A DNA stretch of 9,026 nt from Nonlabens sp. (lineage in GTDB: Bacteria > Bacteroidota > Bacteroidia > Flavobacteriales > Flavobacteriaceae): NCBI GenBank assembly GCA_023301395.1, contig JALZUY010000119.1:1-9026 (forward strand), written 5' to 3'. The notes beneath the pieces are model-generated. The model worked only from the letters and a program-made list of their open reading frames with translations, had not been told where the DNA came from and ran no database searches. The position numbers and the translations under genes were made by a program. Of the stretch, positions 1-6,538 are shown piece by piece; the stretch's first letter is position 1, and each line of letters opens with the position of its first letter.

Positions 1-30
1 TTAAACTTAAACTTAAACTTAAACTTAAAC
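1..30. repeat. TTAAAC hexamer tandem array, five perfect copies at the window edge
   Basis: Five uninterrupted copies of TTAAAC begin at the first base, so the array may continue outside the window. Positions 31-78 contain related degenerate hexamers (CTTAAAC at 48-54, and two CCTAAA words), as if an older array had decayed toward yidD. On the minus strand the frame that follows the yidD stop codon stays open through the array and would read alternating Phe-Lys. No ATG or other convincing start for another gene lies between yidD and the edge. Function unknown; a variable-number tandem repeat is the simplest description. Confidence 0.85.
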
Positions 31-74
31 TTGATTTTGTTTTTCCGCTTAAACCTAAAGACCCAAAACCTAAA

Positions 75-299
75 TTAAGGTACCGGATCATAACCACTGC
101 CGCCCCATGGATGACAGCTCAATATTCTTTTGAGAGCAAGCCAGCCACCTTTAAATGCGCCGTGTTTTTTTAAGGCATCAACTGCATAATGGGAACAAGT
201 AGGTGAGTACCTGCAACTCGCTGGTGTGAATGGAGATATCGCAACTTGATAAAACCTCACGATCCACAATAATGGATATGCCAGTAGCGAGTGCTTCAT
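75..299 (-). CDS. yidD: Membrane protein insertion efficiency factor YidD
   Basis: This 74-residue protein belongs to the YidD family (haemolytic domain, DUF37), small inner-membrane-associated proteins thought to help the YidC insertase place proteins in the membrane. Family signatures are complete: a hydrophobic, amphipathic N-terminus (residues 1-25, with YQVAISPF), the cysteine-containing core CRYSPTCSHYAVDAL (29-43), GAFKGGWLALKRILSCHPW (47-65) and the closing GGSGYDPVP. The length suits the short end of the family; E. coli YidD is longer because of a charged tail. The ATG lies 2 bases after the cysS stop, so translation is probably coupled to cysS. In many bacteria yidD sits beside yidC and rnpA; here it is attached to a tRNA synthetase gene. 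After the stop codon the same frame stays open for 24 codons to the window edge. Identity is secure. Confidence 0.96.
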   Translation of the reverse strand: MKHSLLAYPLLWIVRFYQVAISPFTPASCRYSPTCSHYAVDALKKHGAFKGGWLALKRILSCHPWGGSGYDPVP

Positions 300-301
300 G
301 A

Positions 302-1786
302 TTATTTAGTCGTGTAAGTAGTGCCGTCTGCACCATCTTTTAATTGAATTCCTGCAGCAACTAGCTGATCTCTAATCTGATCACTAGTCGACCAATCTTT
401 ATTTGCGCGTGCTTGAGTTCTTAAATCTATAATCAACTGCATCGCTCCATCCAAGTGTTTAGAGTCTGTTGAGCCAGTAGCATTGCCAGTTTCTAGACCT
501 AATACATCAAAGAAAAACGAATTAAAAGTTTCCTTTATCAATTTAATATCTCCAGCAGTAGCCGTTTGCTTACCATCTTTAATAGAATGGATCATCTTAG
601 AGCCTTCAAAAAGTTCGGCAATAAGAATAGGTGTATTGAAATCATCATTCATTGCGGCATAACAGCGGTCTATCCATGAATTTACATTTACAGAACTTTC
701 TTTACCAGCAGGTAAATCTGCAATAGTTTTCATTCCTTCAGTAAGACGATTGAATCCTTTCTCAGCAGCAGCAATCGCGTCGTTACTAAAATCTAGTACG
801 CTGCGATAGTGTGCTTGCATCATAAAGAAACGTACCACACTAGGTGAAAACGCTTTTTCCATAAAGTCATTATCACCAGTGAAAAGCTCGTCTGGCAAAA
901 TAGAATTACCAGTAGACTTAGACATTTTCTTACCGTTTAAGGTAAGCATGTTGGTATGCAACCAGTAATTAACTGGACTATGACCATGTGCGGCTTCACC
1001 TTGAGCAATTTCACACTCGTGATGCGGAAATTTTAAATCCATTCCACCACCATGAATGTCAAAAGTCTCTCCTAGATATTTTGAACTCATCACCGTACAT
1101 TCAAGATGCCATCCTGGGAAACCATCGCCCCATGGACTAGGCCATCTCATAATATGTGCTGGGCTTGCTTTTTTCCATAAGGCAAAATCCTGCGGATTAT
1201 CCTTTTCACTCTGCGCGTCTAGCGCACGAGTGTTTGCAATCATATCTTCTAGCTTGCGACCGCTCAACTTTCCATATTCATGATCTTCATTGAATTTAAG
1301 AACGTTGAAATAAATGGAGCCGTTACGTTCATAAGCATAACCATTATCAATTATTGTTTTGATAATCTCGATTTGCTCTACTATATGACCTGTTGCGGTA
1401 GGTTCAATATTAGGCGGTAAGTTGTTGAATTTTTTTAAAACCTCATGAAAGTCCAGCGTGTATTGCTGCACGATTTCCATAGGTTCTAATTTTTCAACAC
1501 GTGCTTTTTTAGAGATTTTATCTTCTCCTTCATCGGCATCATCAGTAAGATGTCCAGCATCAGTAATATTACGCACGTAGCGTACTTTATAATCGAGATA
1601 TTGCAGGTAACGATAGATCATGTCAAACGATATGAACGTGCGACAATTCCCTAAATGTACATTACTATAAACCGTTGGACCACAGACATACATGCCCACA
1701 AGACCTTCGTTAATAGGTTTGAAAACTTCTTTTTCTCCTGTTAAAGAGTTGTACAATTGGAGCTTGTGATCTTGATATCGCGCCAT
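302..1786 (-). CDS. cysS: Cysteinyl-tRNA synthetase
   Basis: Class I aminoacyl-tRNA synthetase of 494 residues that activates cysteine with ATP and charges tRNA-Cys in the cytoplasm. The Rossmann catalytic core contains the N-terminal motif MYVCGPTVY (32-40) and the first signature as HLGN at 44-47 in place of the textbook HIGH; from memory this variant is normal in flavobacteria. The KMSKS signature is intact at 287-291 (GKKMSKSTGN). The zinc site that selects cysteine aligns with E. coli: Cys35, Cys230 (WHLEC), His255 and Glu259 (FPHHECEI). The C-terminal DALR-type helical domain and anticodon-binding region follow (about 330-494), with MNDDFNTP at 379-386. It starts at an ATG 80 bases downstream of folE, and no clear TAnnTTTG promoter lies in that gap, so it may be read from the folE promoter. 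yidD follows after 2 bases. Full length, no damage seen. Confidence 0.98.
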   Translation of the reverse strand: MARYQDHKLQLYNSLTGEKEVFKPINEGLVGMYVCGPTVYSNVHLGNCRTFISFDMIYRYLQYLDYKVRYVRNITDAGHLTDDADEGEDKISKKARVEKLEPMEIVQQYTLDFHEVLKKFNNLPPNIEPTATGHIVEQIEIIKTIIDNGYAYERNGSIYFNVLKFNEDHEYGKLSGRKLEDMIANTRALDAQSEKDNPQDFALWKKASPAHIMRWPSPWGDGFPGWHLECTVMSSKYLGETFDIHGGGMDLKFPHHECEIAQGEAAHGHSPVNYWLHTNMLTLNGKKMSKSTGNSILPDELFTGDNDFMEKAFSPSVVRFFMMQAHYRSVLDFSNDAIAAAEKGFNRLTEGMKTIADLPAGKESSVNVNSWIDRCYAAMNDDFNTPILIAELFEGSKMIHSIKDGKQTATAGDIKLIKETFNSFFFDVLGLETGNATGSTDSKHLDGAMQLIIDLRTQARANKDWSTSDQIRDQLVAAGIQLKDGADGTTYTTK

Positions 1787-1818
1787 GATTTATATATTGT
1801 TTGAGATTGTTGTGATTA

Positions 1819-1834
1819 CGCTTTCGCGAAAGCG
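1819..1834. repeat. 16-bp perfect palindrome CGCTTTCGCGAAAGCG between folE and cysS
   Basis: Both arms match over 8 bases with no spacer. It lies 33 bases past the folE stop and 32 bases before the cysS start. A near-identical copy is at 6432-6447, also just after a stop codon. No T-run follows on the folE-transcribed strand, so it does not look like a standard intrinsic terminator. It could be a protein-binding site, a chromosome-organising motif or a mobile palindromic unit. Confidence 0.85.
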
Positions 1835-1866
1835 AGGTCATTAACAGCCTTACGATTCACTTTAAA

Positions 1867-2538
1867 TTAAAATTTAGTTTCCATCTTGATGTAATCGAGG
1901 AATTCTCGACGTACCGCTGGATCCTTAAATGCACCGCCAAATTCACCAGTTACCGTACTGCTCTCGATGTCACGGATCCCACGACTGTTCACGCACAAGT
2001 GTTTTGCATCGATCACACAAGCAACATCTTCAGTATTCATAACTTGTTGCAATTCACGTACGATTTGTATATTCAAACGTTCTTGAACTTGTGGACGTTT
2101 TGCATAATAATCTACAATGCGATTCATTTTAGAAAGCCCTACCACAGACCCGTTTGAGATGTAAGCAACATGTGCTCTTCCCACGATGGGTAATAAATGA
2201 TGTTCACAAGTAGAGTAGAGTACGATGTTCTTTTCTACGAGCATCTCACCGTATTTGTACTTGTTTTCAAAGGTTGAGGCCTTAGGTTTTGCGTCGGGTC
2301 TCAAACCGCCAAAAATCTCTTTCACAAACATTTTTGCCACACGATTAGGTGTGCCTTTCAAGCTATCATCAGTCATGTCCATGCCTAGAGTTTCTAGGAT
2401 ATGGTGCATGTCTTTTTTGATGATTTCTATTTTCTCAGCATCGCTTTTATCAAAAGCATCTGGTCGCAATGGAGTTTGCTCGTTTGATGATAAGTGATCA
2501 TTATCATCGATATCGTTAATTAAGTCGTCTATTTTCAT
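1867..2538 (-). CDS. folE: GTP cyclohydrolase I (FolE, type IA)
   Basis: Catalyses the first step of folate and pterin synthesis, GTP to 7,8-dihydroneopterin triphosphate and formate, as a zinc-dependent cytoplasmic homodecamer in characterised relatives. Zinc ligands are present: Cys111 and His114 in STCEHHLLP, and Cys182 in KHLCVNSRG, numbered from the preferred ATG. These align with E. coli Cys110, His113 and Cys181, and the neighbouring histidines 113 and 180 are kept. Other family blocks are GTPNRVAKMF (62-71), VGLSKMNRIVDYYAKRPQVQ (133-152) and the C-terminal REFL. The length of 223 residues matches E. coli (222). A TTG two codons upstream is also in frame, but the ATG gives the expected N-terminus. 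A Bacteroidetes -7 element lies about 40 bases upstream. The acidic N-terminal 40 residues are variable in the family. Identity is secure; the start is likely. Confidence 0.97.
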   Translation of the reverse strand: MKIDDLINDIDDNDHLSSNEQTPLRPDAFDKSDAEKIEIIKKDMHHILETLGMDMTDDSLKGTPNRVAKMFVKEIFGGLRPDAKPKASTFENKYKYGEMLVEKNIVLYSTCEHHLLPIVGRAHVAYISNGSVVGLSKMNRIVDYYAKRPQVQERLNIQIVRELQQVMNTEDVACVIDAKHLCVNSRGIRDIESSTVTGEFGGAFKDPAVRREFLDYIKMETKF

Positions 2539-2578
2539 GTGCAATATGCTCTAATAATAAGCCATAAATTATAAAAAG

Positions 2579-2586
2579 CAAAGGTA
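2579..2586 (-). promoter_or_regulatory. Probable folE promoter, -7 element TACCTTTG
   Basis: Read on the minus strand this is TACCTTTG, an exact match to the Bacteroidetes sigma-A -7 consensus TAnnTTTG. Transcription would begin a few bases downstream and give a leader of roughly 35 bases before the folE ATG at 2538. No clear TTG/TTTG -33 box is seen at the usual spacing, so the assignment rests on the -7 box and its position. Confidence 0.65.
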
Positions 2587-2672
2587 TGGAATACAGATGT
2601 AATAGGAGTGTTTTAAGGGATTTAGACTAAATAAAAGTGCTTTTACGTTAAGATGTTGTTAAGAAATTTCTG

Positions 2673-2680
2673 CATATTTG
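2673..2680 (+). promoter_or_regulatory. Weak candidate promoter for the T9SS surface protein gene
   Basis: CATATTTG matches TAnnTTTG except at the first base and lies about 42 bases before the preferred ATG at 2722. A TTG at 2656-2658 is closer than the usual spacing for a -33 box. If real, it would start transcription inside the longer 2653 reading frame, which supports the later start. Tentative. Confidence 0.3.
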
Positions 2681-2721
2681 TGGAAGCAGATGAAAAAGTG
2701 AAAAAAGCAAATTTTGAAATA

Positions 2722-5700
2722 ATGAAAAATTTTGTAGTTATCGGATTACTCTTTATTGGTTTTATGAGCTATGGTCAAGCGCCAGGATGTCCAAATGTTA
2801 CAGCTGGTCCTGACATTCAACTGGATTGCAACACTAATTGTGCAGATGTTGATGCGTCATTCCTACAAACAGGATTTACCACAGATTATAGGGTGAGCGC
2901 AGTTCCCTTCGTGCCGCCTTTCTCCTCATTTGGAGGAACTCCTACTTCTGTAAATACAGACGATAATTGGTCCAGTTTAATAAATTTACCATTTGATTTT
3001 TGTTTTTATGGAAATACTTTTGATGAAATTCTAGTAGGTTCTAATGGTAATATTACTTTTGATACAGTAAATAATACGGCAGGTGGTTTTTGTGGGTTTA
3101 CTCTTAATGCTGCTGACCAGTTACCAGTTATAAGTAATGGTTTGGTAGGGAATTCTATTAATGGTGTTTTTCAAGATATTGATCCTCGATTCGGTAGTGC
3201 GGATATTAATTATTCTATTTTAGGTACAGCACCTTGTAGAACTTTTGTGGTTAACTATGCTAGAGTGCCAATTTATAATGGAGGCTCAGCAAACGGAAGT
3301 GAAACAACGACACAAATTGTCCTCTATGAAACTACCAATGTTATTGAGGTCTATGTGCGTAATAAACCAGATACTTCTCCTGCAAACCCGATACCCAATG
3401 ATAGAGACTCTAGTAACGGAGGACTAGCTGTTTTAGGGATTCAAAATGCTACTGGTACTCTAGCACATGTGCCAACAGGAAGAAATACAAGTCTGTGGTC
3501 TGCAAGTTTTGAAGGTTGGAGATTTACACCTAGCGGTGGGAATAATTTTACTTTTTCTTGGAGAGATTCTGCAGGTGCTGTTTTAAGTTCTATGCCTACA
3601 TATACTCATTGCGTTACCCAATCAGAAACTATAACGGCGAGAGTAGACTATACGAGCTGCAATGGAAGCGTTATAACTGTTACAGATGACGTGATTATAG
3701 ATATTACTAATCCAATTATTGATTTAGGTCCAAATTTAGATCTTTGTGATGATGCATTGCCTGTAATTCTAGATTCTGGAATCATATCTACTACTGGAAC
3801 TATTGAGTGGTATCGAGACATGGTGTTAATTATGGGAGCAAACGGTCCTACTTACACTGTTAATCAAGATGGAGTATATGAGGTAGTTTACACTGAGTCT
3901 ATTTGTATGTCTAGTGATACCATTGATATTACAGTTTCTCCTACTCCAGTTGCAAATACGCCTATGGATATGATAGGTTGTGATGATGTTTCAAATGATG
4001 GTATTGCAAACTTTATCCTCTCATCTCGTATGGGAATGATCTTAGGAACTCAAAACCCAGCAGACTTCAATATAAGCTATCACAGCTCACAGGCAGATGC
4101 AGATGCTGATACAGGTGCGCTGAGTAGTTCTGGGTATACTAATGCAGGTACTGGTCCAGAAACTATTTTTGTAAGAATAGAAAGTATGAGCAATGCACTT
4201 TGTTACGATACGACTTCATTTATCATTCAAGTGGATCCACAAGCGGTTTTTAATCCGCCCACGGACCTAGAAGTTTGTGATGATGTGTCTAACGATGGAT
4301 TTGAGATGTTTGACCTTACTAGCAATGAAATCGATGTTTTAGGAACTCAAAATGCCGTTGATTTCACAATTACTTATCATAATTCACAAATGGATGCAGA
4401 TATGAATGCTGCTGCAATTCCTAATCCTGCGGCTTATACAAATTTGATAGCGTCTCAAGAAACCATATTCGTAAGAGTTACTCCAAATGGTAACATGAAT
4501 TGTTATGCAACTGGTATGTTTGACATTATAGTTACAACTACACCAACTGCAAATCTTGTTGGTGATTTGACCTTATGTGATGATTCATCAAATGATGGTA
4601 CAGAGTTGTTTGATCTCTCAACACAATTAGCTACAATCTTAGGTGCTCAAAACGCTGTAGATGTATCAATTACATTCCATCCATCTCAAGCCGATGCTGA
4701 TGGGAATACTGGGGCCTTGTCTTTAAATTTTAATAATAATTCTAGTCCACAAACAATTTTTGTACGTACTGAGAATGTGAATAATACAGACTGTTTTTCT
4801 ACAACTACATTTGATTTGATATTGAATCCAGCGCCTAGTGTAACTGCTGCTGCAAATTTGGAGCTTTGTGATGACCCAAGTGGTGATGGAGTTGAAATAT
4901 TTGATATTACTCAAAATGAAGCAGCTGTTTTAAATGGTCAAGCCGCTGCAAATTTTATAATTACATATCACCTCAGTCAGGTTGATGCTGATGCCGCTGC
5001 ATCTTCAATAGTAACATTATATAATAACACAACTTCTCCCGAAACTATTTTTGTAAGAGTTGAAAATATAATCACAGGCTGTTTTAATACGACAACATTT
5101 GATTTGATATTAAATGGTATTCCTGCAATTGCTGCGGTACCTAATCTAGAAGAATGTGATGAGGATGGTGATACAGTATCTGTGTTTTCATTGAGAGATC
5201 GTGCGACGGACATTGCAAATGGGCAGACTGGTGTTACAGTAGTTTATTATGAATCAAATATGGATGCTCTTAATAATGTAGGAGCACTTGATGAAAATTC
5301 TTTTTCAAATACTGTAAATCCGCAAACAATCAGTTATCGACTTACAAATACCACTACTGGTTGTTTTGCAATAGGTGATTTTATTATAGAAGCTGTTCCT
5401 GCTCCAGTTGCTGTGATGCCTATGAATGTTGCAGATTGTGATGATGGAAGCGGTGCGGCTGTTACAGATTTAAGTGCCGTTACTCCACAAGTGATTGGAG
5501 CACAAACAGGAGTAACCGTTAGTTATCACGAATCTCAAAATGATGCTGATGCTGATATTAATGCTGTGAGTTCTAATTATAATTATAATTCAAACACGAC
5601 ATTATTCATAAGAGTAGAAGATGATAATACCGATTGTGTAAGTTTTACAACTGTAAATCTTATAATCAATCCATTGCCACAACCTAATTTGTTGTCTCAA

Positions 5701-6414
5701 TATGTGCTTTGTATCGATCCTAATGGTGTTTTACTCAATGGTCCTGAAGTATTAGATACTGGTCTTAATGATACCGATTATACATTTGAATGGTTCTTAA
5801 ATGGAACAACTATAGCTGGTGCAATAAGTGCAATTCATAACGCCATTGAACCTGGTGACTATGAAGTAATGGTAACAGCAATAGCAACAGGTTGTGATAA
5901 TACAACAACTACAAATGTGAGGCAATCTGGTATTCCTACATCCTATAGTGTAGATGTGACTACCGAAACTTATGCCGTAGATCACCAAGTAATTGCTACA
6001 GCAACTGGACCAGATGAATACTGGTTTAGACTTGACGATGGACCATATGTGAATAGCGGGATTTTCAATAATGTAACTCCAGGTTTACATTCTGTTACAA
6101 TTGCAGAACGTTCTGGATGTGGCGAAATTATAGTTGAGGTATTTGTGTTTGGTTATCCAGACTTTTTCACGCCTAACAATGATGGATATCATGATACATG
6201 GAACATCATAGGCGCAGATCGTTTGCCACTTACAAGGCTTTATGTATTTGATAGATATGGAAAATTGTTAAAGCAATTAGACACTACAGGACCAGGATGG
6301 GATGGAATCTATAATGGACAACCGCTTCCTAGTTCTGATTATTGGTTTAAAATAGAATATGAGCAGGATGGTAGAAAAGGTGAGGCAACTGGTCACTTTG
6401 CTATTAAAAGGTAG
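2722..6414 (+). CDS. Large modular surface protein secreted by T9SS (type B sorting domain)
   Basis: A predicted secreted or cell-surface protein of 1230 residues. The preferred start is the ATG at 2722, because it puts the signal peptide MKNFVVIGLLFIGFMSYGQ at the N-terminus (likely cleavage after Gln19); an upstream ATG at 2653 would prepend 23 charged residues. Order of parts: an N-terminal beta domain (about 20-277) of a type common in flavobacterial surface proteins, with FCFYGNTFDEILVGSNGNI and FVVNYARVP; PKD-like and Ig-like stretches (278-405); six homologous modules (407-983); two more beta-type stretches (984-1144); and a C-terminal domain (1145-1230) starting YPDFFTPNNDGYHDTWNI, the gliding-motility-associated/T9SS type B sorting signature. 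Such proteins cross the outer membrane through T9SS. Adhesion is the common suggestion for this architecture, but no enzymatic domain or ligand is visible. Divergent from folE, with no functional link apparent. Export class is secure; specific function is unknown. Confidence 0.93.
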   Translation: MKNFVVIGLLFIGFMSYGQAPGCPNVTAGPDIQLDCNTNCADVDASFLQTGFTTDYRVSAVPFVPPFSSFGGTPTSVNTDDNWSSLINLPFDFCFYGNTFDEILVGSNGNITFDTVNNTAGGFCGFTLNAADQLPVISNGLVGNSINGVFQDIDPRFGSADINYSILGTAPCRTFVVNYARVPIYNGGSANGSETTTQIVLYETTNVIEVYVRNKPDTSPANPIPNDRDSSNGGLAVLGIQNATGTLAHVPTGRNTSLWSASFEGWRFTPSGGNNFTFSWRDSAGAVLSSMPTYTHCVTQSETITARVDYTSCNGSVITVTDDVIIDITNPIIDLGPNLDLCDDALPVILDSGIISTTGTIEWYRDMVLIMGANGPTYTVNQDGVYEVVYTESICMSSDTIDITVSPTPVANTPMDMIGCDDVSNDGIANFILSSRMGMILGTQNPADFNISYHSSQADADADTGALSSSGYTNAGTGPETIFVRIESMSNALCYDTTSFIIQVDPQAVFNPPTDLEVCDDVSNDGFEMFDLTSNEIDVLGTQNAVDFTITYHNSQMDADMNAAAIPNPAAYTNLIASQETIFVRVTPNGNMNCYATGMFDIIVTTTPTANLVGDLTLCDDSSNDGTELFDLSTQLATILGAQNAVDVSITFHPSQADADGNTGALSLNFNNNSSPQTIFVRTENVNNTDCFSTTTFDLILNPAPSVTAAANLELCDDPSGDGVEIFDITQNEAAVLNGQAAANFIITYHLSQVDADAAASSIVTLYNNTTSPETIFVRVENIITGCFNTTTFDLILNGIPAIAAVPNLEECDEDGDTVSVFSLRDRATDIANGQTGVTVVYYESNMDALNNVGALDENSFSNTVNPQTISYRLTNTTTGCFAIGDFIIEAVPAPVAVMPMNVADCDDGSGAAVTDLSAVTPQVIGAQTGVTVSYHESQNDADADINAVSSNYNYNSNTTLFIRVEDDNTDCVSFTTVNLIINPLPQPNLLSQYVLCIDPNGVLLNGPEVLDTGLNDTDYTFEWFLNGTTIAGAISAIHNAIEPGDYEVMVTAIATGCDNTTTTNVRQSGIPTSYSVDVTTETYAVDHQVIATATGPDEYWFRLDDGPYVNSGIFNNVTPGLHSVTIAERSGCGEIIVEVFVFGYPDFFTPNNDGYHDTWNIIGADRLPLTRLYVFDRYGKLLKQLDTTGPGWDGIYNGQPLPSSDYWFKIEYEQDGRKGEATGHFAIKR
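3940..5670 (+). repeat. Six-module protein repeat array within the T9SS surface protein
   Basis: Six modules of about 94-100 residues, marked by conserved cysteines at 420, 519, 619, 716, 812 and 906 of the 1230-residue form. Each begins with a Cys-Asp-Asp type motif (CDDVSNDG, CDDSSNDG, CDDPSGDG, CDEDGD and others). Next come a GxQxxxxxxxxY/FH segment, an Asp-Ala-Asp cluster, a TIFVR or similar strand, and a second cysteine at 494, 594, 691, 787, 881 or 972, then a closing hydrophobic strand such as TTTFDLIL. The cysteine pair suggests one disulfide per module. Modules 1-4 keep the NDG/GDG motif; modules 5 and 6 have diverged. DNA identity is high only in short patches, for example the TTTGATTTGATATT word at the ends of modules 3 and 4. 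Confidence 0.9.
6154..6411 (+). other. T9SS type B sorting domain (gliding-motility-associated C-terminal domain)
   Basis: The last 86 residues of the surface protein carry the signature FFTPNNDGYHDTWNI, then LYVFDRYGKLL, GWDGIYNGQPLPSSDYWF and a final strand GHFAIKR. This order (FTPNxDGxND-like, iFdRyGk, GWdG.yng..lpsgdYwf) is the family hallmark. It acts as the signal recognised for T9SS export. The usual Asn-Asp after DG is His-Asp here. Confidence 0.93.
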
Positions 6415-6431
6415 CTAGATAGGTTTGACAA

Positions 6432-6447
6432 CGCTTTCGCGAAAACG
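6432..6447. repeat. Second copy of the CGCTTTCGCGAAA palindrome, one base changed
   Basis: CGCTTTCGCGAAAACG differs from the perfect copy at 1819-1834 by a single G-to-A change in the right arm, and both copies continue as CGAG on the plus strand. It begins 18 bases after the stop codon of the T9SS surface protein gene, before the intrinsic terminator. Its presence with a near-match flank argues for a dispersed repeat family rather than chance. Confidence 0.8.
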
Positions 6448-6487
6448 AGTATAAACAACTTGATAAATATCTAAATTATTGAATACA

Positions 6488-6522
6488 AAAAAAGCCTTTG
6501 ATATATTCTCAAAGGCTTTTTT
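6488..6522. terminator. Bidirectional intrinsic terminator between convergent genes
   Basis: GCCTTTG (6494-6500) pairs with CAAAGGC (6510-6516) around a 9-base loop. The flanking A-run (6488-6493) and T-run (6517-6522) extend the stem and provide a U-tract in both directions. It sits between the plus-strand surface protein gene (stop at 6414) and the minus-strand OmpP1/FadL gene (stop at 6539), and can serve both. Confidence 0.92.
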
Positions 6523-6538
6523 AATAAATTAAAATGGT

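Noticed and set aside
1..30. CRISPR array or telomere at the left edge.
   Set aside because: The units are 6 bases with no spacers, and TTAAAC is neither a CRISPR repeat nor a bacterial telomere hairpin. It is a simple tandem repeat.
2653..2721. Start of the T9SS surface protein at the upstream ATG at 2653.
   Set aside because: It would put 23 charged residues ahead of a clean Sec signal peptide. The ATG at 2722 begins exactly at that signal.
4723..5988. Minus-strand reading frames of 63-78 codons inside the T9SS surface protein gene.
   Set aside because: They are antisense to a strongly coding, repeat-structured frame, lack known motifs, and have no promoter or ribosome-site context.
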